DNA from: Pseudomonas parakoreensis
Lineage (GTDB): Bacteria > Pseudomonadota > Gammaproteobacteria > Pseudomonadales > Pseudomonadaceae
Assembly (NCBI RefSeq): GCF_021602155.1
Contig: NZ_BQHY01000009.1
Location: forward strand, 124,001-188,000
Direction of reading: 5' to 3'
DNA length: 64,000 bases
Shown here: positions 12,712-21,089 of the stretch, one piece after another
Numbering within the stretch: position 1 is the first letter of the stretch
How the letters are laid out: each line of letters begins with the position of its first letter
The notes under the pieces: generated by a model
What the model was told of the DNA's origin: nothing
The model's input: the letters and a program-made list of their open reading frames with translations, nothing else
The model's database searches: none
Program-made: the position numbers and the translations under genes

Positions 12712-12862
12712 GTCCCACTCCTTGATTTTTTGTTGACCCTACACCAATGCGTACCGCTGACCAACCGAGGGATGCGATTGTGTCCCCATCCCGAAACAGC
12801 CCATCCAACATTCGCGCCGAAGAATCGGGGCGCCGTCTTTCCCCCCATCCAATGGAGCCCGG

Positions 12863-13435
12863 ATGCTAGAACTTGTAGCCGCTTTTATCTGCCTCACCAC
12901 CCTTCTCACCTTCGTCAATTACCGCTTCATCGGCCTGCCGCCGACCATCGGCGTGATGGTCACCGCGCTGATGTTCTCCCTGTTGCTGCAGGGCCTGAGC
13001 GTGCTCGGCTACCCCGGCCTCGAAGAACGCGTGCAGCAATTGATCGGCCAGATCGACTTCGGCGATCTGCTGATGAACTGGATGCTGTCGTTCCTGCTGT
13101 TCGCCGGCGCCCTACACGTCAACCTCAACGATTTGCGCAGCTATCGCTGGCCCATCGGCCTGCTGGCGACGTTCGGCGTGCTGATTGCCACCGCCGTGAT
13201 CGGCAGCCTCGCCTATTACATTTTTGCCCTGTTCGGCTGGCACGTGAGCTTCCTCTACTGCCTGCTGTTCGGCGCGCTGATTTCGCCGACCGACCCGATC
13301 GCGGTGCTCGGCGTACTGCGCACCGCCAACGCTTCGAAGCCGCTGAAAACCACCATCGTCGGCGAGAGTCTTTTCCCCCCATATGGCCGTATGGACAGAC
13401 ACCTGAACGTCCCGTTTTCATTGGCCTGCGTCTAA
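12863..13435 (+). pseudogene. CPA1 Na+/H+ antiporter, 5' fragment split by the island
   Basis: The first 171 codons (to 13375) encode the N-terminal half of a CPA1/NhaP-type cation:proton antiporter: several membrane helices, S-P-T-D-P-I-A-V-L-G and the start of the conserved G-E-S-L-F-N-D-G motif. At G-E-S-L-F the frame enters foreign DNA and adds about 19 unrelated residues before a stop at 13435. The other half lies at 59056-59811 and resumes exactly at F-N-D-G. The acidic N-D-G site is on the missing half, so this fragment cannot transport ions. It was an intact ~421-codon gene before island insertion. Confidence 0.93.
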
Positions 13436-13452
13436 ATAGGCACTGTCCATAC
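13370..13452. other. Left island end (attL) with recombinase-site-like repeats
   Basis: After the junction (CTTTTC, 13370-13375) come GTATGGACAG at 13389-13398 and its exact inverse CTGTCCATAC at 13443-13452. TGGACAGACACCT at 13392-13404 is the exact reverse complement of a sequence near the right end (58990-59002). These are plausible binding sites for the island recombinases. Confidence 0.7.
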
Positions 13453-13528
13453 GATATTTGGTTTCTATGGACACCCGTCGTTGTCTCAAGGTTGCGTGCA
13501 TGCTTCCTCAATTCCCCACTGACTGCCT

Positions 13529-14656
13529 TTAAAAAATTAGCGCGTTGGTCACCGCTGCCCTACTGGCATCCAAGAGTGGTTTCTCGGATAAGCTCAGCAG
13601 GAAGCTTTGCTCTTTAGCGACCTCCCGAAGGAGACTGTCCATGGCCACGGAGAGATGCATCAAGCCGTTAAACTTGTCTTCCGTGTTAAATATAAAGCGA
13701 GATCCATCTGGCACTATCAGTCGCCTCGCTTCTTCCTTGTTGTTCCACAAGTAATCCAAATATCTTTGGGTCTCAGCTAATATCGCTAATTCATAGTAGG
13801 CGCCAACGGAGAGACTATGCATGTTGGCGTGGTACATTATTGAGGCAATATCAAAGCTGGAGATCGTTACAGCTTTTCCTTCCGCCTCGAGATCTGCCTT
13901 TATGTTTTTACATAATCTTATTGATTTGCGGAGCCCGCCACTCGTGGTTTCACATCGTTCTCGTATTTTTTTGATGTGCAGGAAAGGCCAGTTTTCAATC
14001 GTGGTGTTTTTATGCGAATCTAGGATGGTGACAGCACGGTCGTGTTTCTGACCAGATGCTTGATAACTAATAGTGTCATGCCAGTGGGAAGGCACGACAT
14101 CAACTGGACGCGCTAACGACCCTCCTTGCAATTTAATGGCCTTGGAGCCAGAGGTGTCAATTGTCGCTGCGGGAAACGCATCGCGAAGAGCTTTACTAAT
14201 TTCCCCCCTGCGAGCAGTCAACACGCCAACTGAGGTGCGTGAGGTCGGTGAACGATACTGACCCGATGTACTCATGTACCCACGCGCATCATAGGTATGA
14301 AAGTCAGCTTCTATCGCTAAAAGGTCGACATCACTGACCCCTCGAATATGGACATTAAGCGGTACTGAACCCTGTAGCTCGAATTCAAGATTGCCGCTTG
14401 TCCTCTTCGACAACTGGTTGCTAACCCGTTCTGCGGTTTCGATGCTGATGCGTGTGTAGGTAGGGTCTACCTCTTGCATAGCGCCTAAAGCAAATGTTGT
14501 ATTCGGCTTGTCTTTAACCCTATGTTCCCACGCCTCTTTTGTAAGGCTTCGGTTCACGATGAAATCCTTCGCATCCATCGCGATTACAGCGGATCTATCA
14601 AGGCCCGAGCGTCTGGAGCGCAGACGATTGATTCGTTCGTTAATTGGTGTGTTCAT
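13529..14656 (-). CDS. CBASS CD-NTase (cGAS/DncV-like nucleotidyltransferase)
   Basis: A 375-residue protein with the polymerase-beta-like nucleotidyltransferase signature: G96-S97, then D109-x-D111 (S-D-V-D-L-L) and a third acidic residue at D186 (R-P-V-D-V-V). Enzymes of this type make cyclic di- or trinucleotides after phage infection. The start at 14656 is chosen for its AGGAG; it overlaps the end of the preceding Cap15-like gene by 17 bases, so the two are translationally coupled. The paired effector identifies a short CBASS operon without ancillary Cap2/Cap3 genes. The clade and the nucleotide product cannot be read from the sequence. It lies right at the left end of the island. Confidence 0.85.
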   Translation of the reverse strand: MNTPINERINRLRSRRSGLDRSAVIAMDAKDFIVNRSLTKEAWEHRVKDKPNTTFALGAMQEVDPTYTRISIETAERVSNQLSKRTSGNLEFELQGSVPLNVHIRGVSDVDLLAIEADFHTYDARGYMSTSGQYRSPTSRTSVGVLTARRGEISKALRDAFPAATIDTSGSKAIKLQGGSLARPVDVVPSHWHDTISYQASGQKHDRAVTILDSHKNTTIENWPFLHIKKIRERCETTSGGLRKSIRLCKNIKADLEAEGKAVTISSFDIASIMYHANMHSLSVGAYYELAILAETQRYLDYLWNNKEEARRLIVPDGSRFIFNTEDKFNGLMHLSVAMDSLLREVAKEQSFLLSLSEKPLLDASRAAVTNALIF

Positions 14657-15284
14657 TTTTTCTCCTAAGCTCCATTCGCCCATAGGTGGGCCGACCGTAA
14701 CCGTTAAAATAGTCACCCTTTGCGCAATCTAGTGATTTAGCAAACAAAAGGTTTGCGCTGCCAACATGTCCCCGAAGCTCAGGTTCGCCGGGGTTAGGAT
14801 CATTCTGGTAGTTATAAAGAAGGCGGTATCCGTCAGCTTCATCGTGAACCAATGCCGCAGTGATACTGTTGGAGCCTGATTGATGTGTCTTCAATCGCAC
14901 TCTAATCTTGTCCCAAGTTTGACAAATATATACATCGGCTTGCCAAGAACGAATCGGATTTCCTTCGGTGTCCAGTGTTGTTCCAGTGCACTGCCACTCT
15001 CCCGAAAGATCAGGAACTTTTAGATATTTAACTGCCCAGCGCCATTTCCAAACTGTCTTATTGAATAGTGCGTACAGCAGGGCAAAAACTATACCTGCGC
15101 CAATTAGTGACAGGGCTGTCGGTGGAAGATTTACAGGCAGGTCATACTTTTTAGCCAAATCTTCAGCTGACAGCAGCAAAAAAACCGCAATGCCGGAAAT
15201 CGCGCTTGCCAGTAGTGTCAAGTACCGGCCAATCAGAGCTCGATTTACCCCGCCCAATAGGCTGTATTCATGATCGTGAATCAT
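14640..15284 (-). CDS. Cap15-like CBASS effector (2TM plus beta-barrel)
   Basis: A 214-residue protein: two membrane helices at about residues 18-40 and 55-75, then a strand-rich C-terminal domain beginning near L-S-G-E-W-Q-C. This is the architecture of the SMODS-associated 2TM-beta effectors (Cap15), in which the beta-barrel binds the cyclic nucleotide and the membrane part disrupts the inner membrane. Position directly upstream of, and overlapping, a CD-NTase gene is decisive for the assignment. The ATG at 15284 is preferred to an upstream TTG because GAAGG precedes it. Confidence 0.8.
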   Translation of the reverse strand: MIHDHEYSLLGGVNRALIGRYLTLLASAISGIAVFLLLSAEDLAKKYDLPVNLPPTALSLIGAGIVFALLYALFNKTVWKWRWAVKYLKVPDLSGEWQCTGTTLDTEGNPIRSWQADVYICQTWDKIRVRLKTHQSGSNSITAALVHDEADGYRLLYNYQNDPNPGEPELRGHVGSANLLFAKSLDCAKGDYFNGYGRPTYGRMELRRKNEHTN

Positions 15285-15401
15285 TAGACGCAACCTTCAT
15301 CAGACGCAACTTTGAATAGACTTAATGTCCCGGAAGCCCATTAACCTGCAGAAGATGGGCAGCAGCAAAGCCGCCCAGAGCTTCCGATGAGACTTCAAAA
15401 A

Positions 15402-15608
15402 TTACTGGGTATGGCATACCGAGGAACACGTCCGGCAACCGTTCGACTGCTGGTAGGTGTTGCGAGCCTGGCGAACAGCGGTCACACAGGTGGTGTGATA
15501 GCCAAGATCAAGGCGGTTATGGAGTGCCGGCAAATAGATGCACGTACTGGTATGCACCTCGTGGTCACCATTGGTCTGTGCATTACGGTTCACGAAATAC
15601 TGAGCCAT
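15402..15608 (-). CDS. Small Cys/His-rich protein
   Basis: A 68-residue protein with six cysteines and several histidines (H-T-S-T-C, T-T-C, N-G-C-x-x-C-S-S-V-C-H), suggesting a metal-binding fold. Its function is not recognised. It follows the 84-residue gene by only two bases, so the two form a coupled pair, and the pair lies upstream of the CBASS genes on the same strand. The regular cysteine spacing argues for a real gene. Confidence 0.7.
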   Translation of the reverse strand: MAQYFVNRNAQTNGDHEVHTSTCIYLPALHNRLDLGYHTTCVTAVRQARNTYQQSNGCRTCSSVCHTQ

Positions 15609-15610
15609 TT

Positions 15611-15865
15611 TTACTCACCCCGCTCTTTGTTCGATTGGGCGAGTACCGAGGCCGCTAGGGTCTTGGTGGTGGCGTTGTACTTGTTGCTGTCGAGGACATG
15701 ACTGGCTTTAGTCTCCATATCGGCACCGGTTTGCTTGCCGGTCGAAGCTTGAGCCATGGCCGACCCTGCCAATTCCTTCTGGATGGCCGAGGAGCTATCA
15801 CTACGCAGGATTTTGGAGGCCAAGCTGGCCACGTGAGACGAAGTTTGTTTAGGATTTTTCGGCAC
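15611..15865 (-). CDS. Small Ala/Ser-rich protein, partner of the Cys/His-rich gene
   Basis: An 84-residue soluble protein, rich in Ala, Ser, Lys and Thr, with two similar segments (S-K-I-L-R... and S-H-V-L-D-S...) that look like a weak internal repeat, each followed by a K-x-L-A-x-S-x-(M/L)-A-Q-like run. It starts with GTG after an AGGAG and ends two bases before the next gene. It is not assigned a function; the pair could belong to the neighbouring CBASS locus or be independent. Confidence 0.65.
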   Translation of the reverse strand: MPKNPKQTSSHVASLASKILRSDSSSAIQKELAGSAMAQASTGKQTGADMETKASHVLDSNKYNATTKTLAASVLAQSNKERGE

Positions 15866-16341
15866 GATTAGGTGCTCCTGTATCTAGAAAAAATCGAGTA
15901 GGCAGGAGCAACCCTTGAGCGGAAAGCCGAGCTGAATGGTTGACATCCAAAGTCGGTTTTTCTCTAATGCGCGTCCCACCAATGTCCGCATTGGCTCAGG
16001 GATTGGCGGGTATGTGTGCTCGGCGTCCAAACTTTGCACGCATACCCGCTGTGTTCACTGAAACCTCAGCCTCTCGCCAAAAACACAACATGTAGTGTTG
16101 TTGTCGAGATGACCTACAAGATAATGGGGTCAAAATGACATTGCAAGGCAACAAGCCTGTGGATAACTTGTGCGCAAATCAGTGGTTGGATCCACTTTGC
16201 CCCTGTATGCATGCCCAGCCCTTCTAAATCGCGGGCTACGACGTTTCGTTCTTGAAATATTTTGAAACACACTCATTTCGCATGTCTCTGTTCACTCTCG
16301 AACAGTGCCCCTCAGCGTTTAAAAGTGACAATCTAGTGGCG
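15866..16341. other. Non-coding stretch
   Basis: No credible gene was seen. It contains a small palindrome, ACAACA-TGTAG-TGTTGT (16085-16101), and must hold the promoter of the leftward small-gene pair. Confidence 0.5.
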
Positions 16342-16641
16342 TCATTTCTTCGTTAAATCTAGTTTGGTTTTACCATCAGTTGCTGTTCTTGAACTCTTTC
16401 CACTGCCAGTAGGTGACGCTAAAAAACCGTCCATTGAAAACATTCGGGCGGGGTATTGCGGGGCTATTTCCTCTGACCTATGATCCCAATAGGCGGTGAT
16501 GGTCGCCTGGCGCCTGTTTCGCGAAGCAATAGCCCATCTGTGACACCCTTCAGTTTTACATCGGCATGTCCCTAACCAGACGCTGCCCGGTGAACAGGCA
16601 ATCGGACACCTAAGCGTCGTAGATTTAGGAACCATTGCCAT
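16342..16641 (-). CDS. Possible small cysteine-rich protein
   Basis: A leftward frame of about 99 residues with a cluster of cysteines (R-C-P-I-A-C... C-R-C-K-T-E-G-C-H) that could bind zinc, followed by a charged segment (Y-W-D-H-R-S-E-E). The start is uncertain (ATG at 16641 or 16635) and no strong ribosome-binding site is seen. The cysteine pattern suggests a real gene, but it could be spurious. Confidence 0.4.
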   Translation of the reverse strand: MAMVPKSTTLRCPIACSPGSVWLGTCRCKTEGCHRWAIASRNRRQATITAYWDHRSEEIAPQYPARMFSMDGFLASPTGSGKSSRTATDGKTKLDLTKK

Positions 16642-17461
16642 GTCTGATTTTTCCCCGCTAAACATCTTTAAATCCCAAGCTAAACAGCTTGCTCGTGATC
16701 AGGGCCTGAAGCTTTCTGTCGCTCAAGAAACCCTTGTGCAAAAAGCGGGCTTCGCTGATTACCATGAGTTTTCTGTCGTCGCCCAACGGAACCTCAAGGA
16801 TCCGCGTCTGATGTTGGCCGTTTTTGGGATCAAAGACTTTTCCCAAGCGATCCATGAGGATGATGTCTACGCCAACCTGGATCTAGAATTGGAGGATCAG
16901 CTCTCCGGCGCGATTGCGGATACCAATGCGAGTGGATTCACTATTGATGCTCTTGAAGTTGAAACCGCTGACTACAGCGACGCAACCGGGAAGCTTTCTT
17001 TAGAGGTTTCCCTGACCTACCAGGGGCAGCAAGATCAGGAGAGGATGTATCACGGTGCAGCGTTCTATCTCAAAGCCACGGTCGAATTGCTACGCCGTGA
17101 TGGTATATGGCTGCTTGCTGAGAAAGGTGTGGTCATCTCCAGCGGTGAATCTGATGCTGACCGCGACCGTAGATCTGAGCAGGAGTATTGGGCAACCGTG
17201 GAAGAAGCCCGGAGTAGTAACCGGATGTCCATGGCTCAAGCGCTTGCTATTGAGCTGGGGATATCTGTCGATGACGCCGAGCTTTTGTCCGGAGCAGAGA
17301 TCACGACTAACGAATCGGATGACGGGCTCGTATATAGCTACTGGATCAATCTCGAACCGGAAGCTGAAGGCGAGCTGAGAGCAGACCTGCTTGCGCGATT
17401 CGGCTCTCTGGAGTACGAGTTAGACCCAAACTTCTTCGATGATGTTGAGCACGAGTTCTGA
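16640..17461 (+). CDS. Acidic protein with glyoxalase-related N-terminal domain
   Basis: A 273-residue soluble protein, strongly acidic overall. The first 45 residues (A-K-Q-L... L-S-V-A-Q-E-T-L... G-F-A-D-Y-H-E-F) resemble the small N-terminal helical module found in glyoxalase-related and mobile-element proteins, where it precedes unrelated domains. The rest is not recognised. AGGA sits nine bases before the ATG. A perfect hairpin follows the stop. Confidence 0.65.
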   Translation: MSDFSPLNIFKSQAKQLARDQGLKLSVAQETLVQKAGFADYHEFSVVAQRNLKDPRLMLAVFGIKDFSQAIHEDDVYANLDLELEDQLSGAIADTNASGFTIDALEVETADYSDATGKLSLEVSLTYQGQQDQERMYHGAAFYLKATVELLRRDGIWLLAEKGVVISSGESDADRDRRSEQEYWATVEEARSSNRMSMAQALAIELGISVDDAELLSGAEITTNESDDGLVYSYWINLEPEAEGELRADLLARFGSLEYELDPNFFDDVEHEF

Positions 17462-17475
17462 AATCAATGAGGAAG

Positions 17476-17496
17476 TGGCCAGCTGAAAGCTGGCCA
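17476..17496 (+). terminator. Hairpin after the acidic protein gene
   Basis: TGGCCAGC pairs perfectly with GCTGGCCA across a five-base loop, 15 bases after the stop codon. The following T-run is weak (ATTCA), so termination efficiency is uncertain. Confidence 0.6.
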
Positions 17497-17731
17497 TTCA
17501 AAACAACCTCACTCACATCTCTGCTCACAAAAAATGGCCCCTCTTTACCGGATTTACCTATCTTCTGGCCGACAGCCAGCAGATAGTGATCGACCTTTCG
17601 TGAGCGTTCCACGCAGCAGATTCTGCCAATGCGCTGAAGGGCTGTGTGAGCGCTTCGATCCTGTCCACGGGAGACACCATCGACGCTTCCCGTCGTAACA
17701 AGAAACCGGCCCGGTAGACCGGCTTCCTGAG

Positions 17732-18484
17732 TCATCTAAACTTTACGAACTGGGGATGAGCTTGCTGAAGGTAGTCTTTGACAAGACCCGTGATGAACTG
17801 ATGGCCTTCATCAATCGTCATTGATACCTGCGCGGGCTGTTGCATCATTTCTTGAAAGCCGTGCCTAGCATCGAACCCGTTCAAACTGAAATTGTTGGCT
17901 GAACAGGTGAATTTCTTCTCTTTTCGCTTGCTTCTAAAAGCCTTTAGACCCTTCCGCCTTTCCCATGTCTCAAGAGTGTCCAGTATCTTGTAGTAGGTGA
18001 TCCAACTGCTGTCTTGGTCGAGAAATTTGAGGAAGAGGTAAATATCCTCATGCTCAGCGGCCAGCATCATAAGGCTGATTTTCTGTGATGTGCCAAGAGC
18101 CTTCCTGAGATCATCGGCCCAAGCTTGGCTGGAGACAGCAGGCTTGGTAAGCATCCCCGGAATGTTCCTTTTTTCTTGCCTAGCGAGCTCGCCCCCCTCA
18201 AGCAGGATCTTGTAGATACTCAGCTTGTATGGTTCGCGCTCCAACAGCGTCGATGCACCATTGAAAAGACTCAAAAGCTCATAGGTGATCTGCCAGACTC
18301 CTTCCTGAGTTTGACCCTCGAACAGATTTGAATTAAATCGGAAGTCGTCGTTAGGGCAGTCGTTCCAGTCATCTACTCCCCCCCAGAGCCTGAAGTAATT
18401 GATGCTGTGCCCCCATGTGCAAAGCTGCCTGATCTCCTGCGGGTCGCCGTTGAGCAACACTTCCCAATCACCTTGCATTTGCAT
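17732..18484 (-). CDS. Hypothetical protein
   Basis: A 250-residue soluble protein, not assigned to a family. It has an acidic N-terminal part with a W-G-G-V-D-D-W-N-D-C-P-N-D-D-F-R-F segment, a helical middle, a basic stretch (R-S-K-R-K-E-K-K) near residue 185 and a C-terminal N-G-F-D-A-R-H-G region. The start at 18484 is chosen because a GGGGGG tract lies just upstream; the frame remains open to 18520. It is monocistronic. Confidence 0.6.
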   Translation of the reverse strand: MQMQGDWEVLLNGDPQEIRQLCTWGHSINYFRLWGGVDDWNDCPNDDFRFNSNLFEGQTQEGVWQITYELLSLFNGASTLLEREPYKLSIYKILLEGGELARQEKRNIPGMLTKPAVSSQAWADDLRKALGTSQKISLMMLAAEHEDIYLFLKFLDQDSSWITYYKILDTLETWERRKGLKAFRSKRKEKKFTCSANNFSLNGFDARHGFQEMMQQPAQVSMTIDEGHQFITGLVKDYLQQAHPQFVKFR

Positions 18485-18520
18485 CAGATCCCCCCAAACT
18501 TGAGATCCAGATGCTAGCAA

Positions 18521-18907
18521 AAAAAGCAGTCAGTAACCGGCCCTCCTGGGCTCCCAAAGTTATCCGTAGCTGGCAACCGGAGATGATTGATCAAGAGCAT
18601 CCCGTTTCCCGAAGCACATTGGATTGGATGCAAGCTATCTAACCGCGCACCTTGAAATCAGGCTTCGGTCTGGTGTTGTTTGGTTAGGTGAGATGCCAGC
18701 TGAGCAGTCATGGTGCAGGTCGCAGCTGGTGAGGGATGTGAAGCCTTCCTCTCATCGTAGTCTGCATTCCGTCGCTCAGCTTAATGTGCCCAAATAGGGT
18801 CATTAAGCCTAAAAATTGTGGTTAATGTGCCGTATTAGGGACATTAGCCTGGCTCGTCACACGGGGCATATCCACAGCATTCTGCGTCCAGACGGCGGTT
18901 AATACTC
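18521..18907. other. Non-coding stretch with tandem repeats
   Basis: No gene was recognised. The stretch holds the tandem inverted motifs at 18781-18846 and presumably the promoter of the leftward 250-residue gene. Confidence 0.5.
18781..18846. promoter_or_regulatory. Tandem TTAATG...CATTA inverted motifs
   Basis: Two similar units 41 bases apart: 18781-18806 (TTAATGTGCC...CATTAA) and 18822-18846 (TTAATGTGCC...CATTA). Each is an inverted repeat of TTAATG around a similar centre with an ATAGGG/TTAGGG core. They may be repressor sites. Confidence 0.45.
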
Positions 18908-19422
18908 TTAGTCGCTAGGCTCATGGCGAGCCCAGCGCAACGTAGCTATCGACATGAATTGCCTAATAGCCAACGCACCACGTTCATTTCTGGCTTTCGA
19001 CCCAGGCACGGTCAGCGCTGCCTCTACCTTGGCACGACTTGCTTCGTACATTGCAAATGCGTTGAACTCAGAATCAAGCAGTACCAAGAGCACAGTATCA
19101 AAGGGTTGTCGTAGATCAATTGCACCCATACGGCCCGTAATCTTTTGCGGGTTCAGGATACAGCGCCCCTTGATCTTGATTCTCGCGACGCCAACTTCCA
19201 GCGTCTCTGTAGCGTCGTAACCTGCCTGCCTTGCAGGATGTAGTAACAGGCCGAGTCTAGTGGCAGCTTCGTACTCTGCGATCTCGCCTGTCACGCCCAG
19301 CGGCTTGCCGGTCAGGCGATAGAATCTACGCGCGAGCACCTGGCCTCTTTCAAGATCTCTAGGATTTCATCCTGGATCAATGCAGCCTGCTGAGGTTCGT
19401 TGCCATGACTGAGCTCAGTCAT
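18908..19422 (-). pseudogene. Frameshifted partner of the DUF3800 gene
   Basis: An ATG at 19422 overlaps the end of the DUF3800 gene and opens with M-T-E-L-S-H-G-N-E, running through I-L-E-I-L-K-E-A; the frame then fails, and the continuation (Q-V-L-A-R-R-F-Y-R-L-T-G-K-P) lies in another frame down to 18908. Adding one base near 19345 would restore a 171-residue protein. The body (E-Y-E-A-A-T-R-L-G-L, R-Q-A-G-Y-D-A-T, R-I-K-I-K-G-R-C, D-T-V-L-L-V-L-L-D) resembles a restriction-endonuclease-like fold; family identity (possibly DUF6998) is uncertain. Alternatively a 143-residue product could start from GTG at 19339. A sequencing error is possible. Confidence 0.7.
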
Positions 19423-20587
19423 CTGCAAACGCCTCGAGCGCAGTGAGCAGCTTGGCAAGCTCAGTCAGGTTGGCTGCAGTCACGATGTCATATTCTCCTC
19501 GACTACTCAGCCGATACACCTCTCGAGCCTTTTTGACACGTTCCAGCAGAGGGACGACTATGCCTGACGCCCTTTCCAGAAACTCGTTGATGTCAGCCCG
19601 TGTCTGAGGAATTTTGTAGCCTTTGGCCGCGCTTGTGATAATCACGTCCGAATCGCGAAGCTTGGCGATGCCGCTGGAGCGGATCCTCTGGTCGTTGATA
19701 TCTCCGAAGCCGCTATCTTTTAGGTGGCCGACTATTTCTGCGGTTGGCACGTAGTCTTTGGTGACGAATTCGCTTTGGAATCTCAGGAACCGCAAGATGC
19801 TCAGCTGCAGGCGCTCATCCTCATTAGGGTGCTCACCAGCCCGTTCGCTAAAAAGGTCAGCCTGGCGGAGAGCTTCTTGGTGTACCTGGTAGTCTGCATA
19901 CCCAGATTCATCCGCCGGCGGCGGCAGAAGAGACTGGTACTTGGATGGCCACTCAAGCATTCCAAGGGTCAGGCTTCGTAGAATCTTTTTGTAGGCAAGA
20001 ACTGCTTCTTCCGATGCTTTCTCTTCGTAGATCTGAGCGACTGAGCCAGCAAAAAAATCTGCAACCTGAACCAAGACGTTGTCCTTACTGGCCATCGTCT
20101 GGAAGGCATCCTTATCGCCAAATAGGTCGTCCACGAATCGTTCTGCAACGTAGCTTTTGAGGCTCTCCTGAAATTCCTGGCCACCATGTTCGTCTACGAC
20201 CATCTGGAGGTCAGGGTATGCGCGGAACAAACGTTCATAGAGCAACCCGTTCACGTATTTTATGAACGAGGTCTTGATACGGAGGCCGCCGTCTTTGTGA
20301 ATTCGAGACTTATCAACGACGGTGAAATAGAGCTTGAATGGCAGCTCAGCTAGCTCGTTGAGGATTCGGGCACGGCGATCTGAATCTTTGGGCTTCAGAT
20401 TGCTAGATTTGATCTCGCCTGTTTGAAAATGACGCATGCGGAGTGCTTCAGCTTGGGCATAAGCAGCTTCCAGATCTTTCTCTGCCACCAGAATGGAGCA
20501 CACGATGAAGAAGCCCGAGCTTCCTCCCTTTGACGTATCAAGGTCGGAATTCCCGGACTCATCCACGAATGCATACGTTCTGTCCAT
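19415..20587 (-). CDS. DUF3800 protein (RNase H-like fold) with C-terminal winged-helix region
   Basis: A 390-residue protein. The N-terminal half has the DUF3800 pattern F-V-D-E-S-G (D9, E10), G-E-I-K (E58), V-V-D-E-H-G (D132, E133) and V-Q-V-A-D-F-F-A-G (D177), a predicted RNase H-like acidic active site suggesting nuclease activity. From about residue 240 the protein is helical with a winged-helix-like part (R-I-R-S-S-G-I-A-K-L-R-D-S-D). Its stop overlaps the start of the next gene (ATGACTGA), so the two were a coupled pair. DUF3800 proteins often occur on mobile elements; a defence role is inference. Confidence 0.8.
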   Translation of the reverse strand: MDRTYAFVDESGNSDLDTSKGGSSGFFIVCSILVAEKDLEAAYAQAEALRMRHFQTGEIKSSNLKPKDSDRRARILNELAELPFKLYFTVVDKSRIHKDGGLRIKTSFIKYVNGLLYERLFRAYPDLQMVVDEHGGQEFQESLKSYVAERFVDDLFGDKDAFQTMASKDNVLVQVADFFAGSVAQIYEEKASEEAVLAYKKILRSLTLGMLEWPSKYQSLLPPPADESGYADYQVHQEALRQADLFSERAGEHPNEDERLQLSILRFLRFQSEFVTKDYVPTAEIVGHLKDSGFGDINDQRIRSSGIAKLRDSDVIITSAAKGYKIPQTRADINEFLERASGIVVPLLERVKKAREVYRLSSRGEYDIVTAANLTELAKLLTALEAFADD

Positions 20588-20648
20588 GAGCTTGCTCCAT
20601 CAACAACGTACTGAGTGCGGTGGGTCGCCCAATGGCAAGGTGGCGAAC

Positions 20649-21017
20649 TTAGTTCGTCGCAGTGGTACTGCCTGGAGCGGGGCCTTCGCTGAACGTGTAG
20701 TTGATGACCACGTCATTTCGGATCAAGACGTCGAGAGTTTTCTGGGTGCCCCTAGTCGTCACCTTCATGGTGACCACGTAGCTTTGAGCATGGGCTGAGC
20801 CATTGGTGTAGGTGTAGATCCACTTTTCGTCAGTCTCGCTGACTGCGCTCTTGGCGTAGGGCTCACCAAACAGGGACTTCAACTCGGTAGTCGTCGTTTT
20901 GCCTTTGGTGATGCTAGCTACACTGGCCGACGGAAAGTCTCGTCCTGCGGTGTAGTGGGACGTAGCGCAACCGCCGAGCGCGACACACACACCCATTACT
21001 GCGATGAGCTTTTTCAT
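20649..21017 (-). CDS. Small outer-membrane lipoprotein (BamE/SmpA-like)
   Basis: A 122-residue protein with a signal peptide and lipobox L-G-G-C (Cys17), then a compact alpha/beta domain containing I-T-K-G-K-T-T-T-T-E-L-K-S-L-F-G-E-P, the pattern of SmpA/BamE-like folds. It is not the housekeeping bamE by context. Its role on the island is unknown. Confidence 0.75.
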   Translation of the reverse strand: MKKLIAVMGVCVALGGCATSHYTAGRDFPSASVASITKGKTTTTELKSLFGEPYAKSAVSETDEKWIYTYTNGSAHAQSYVVTMKVTTRGTQKTLDVLIRNDVVINYTFSEGPAPGSTTATN

Positions 21018-21089
21018 ATCCTTCCTTGATCGTAGAAAGCTTTAAATCTAGCTGGCATCGAGGCTAAAAGCCATCACCAAGGTGATCAG

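Noticed and set aside
13376-13528. tRNA-type attachment site at the left junction
   Set aside because: No tRNA gene or fragment is present at either junction; the target is a protein-coding motif.
12100-13617. 505-codon rightward frame across the EamA gene and the antiporter start
   Set aside because: It is an out-of-frame shadow of two recognised genes and crosses the island junction.
17346-17735. 129-codon leftward frame downstream of the 250-residue gene
   Set aside because: It overlaps the end of the acidic-protein gene in antisense and covers its terminator hairpin; no domain or ribosome-binding site was seen.
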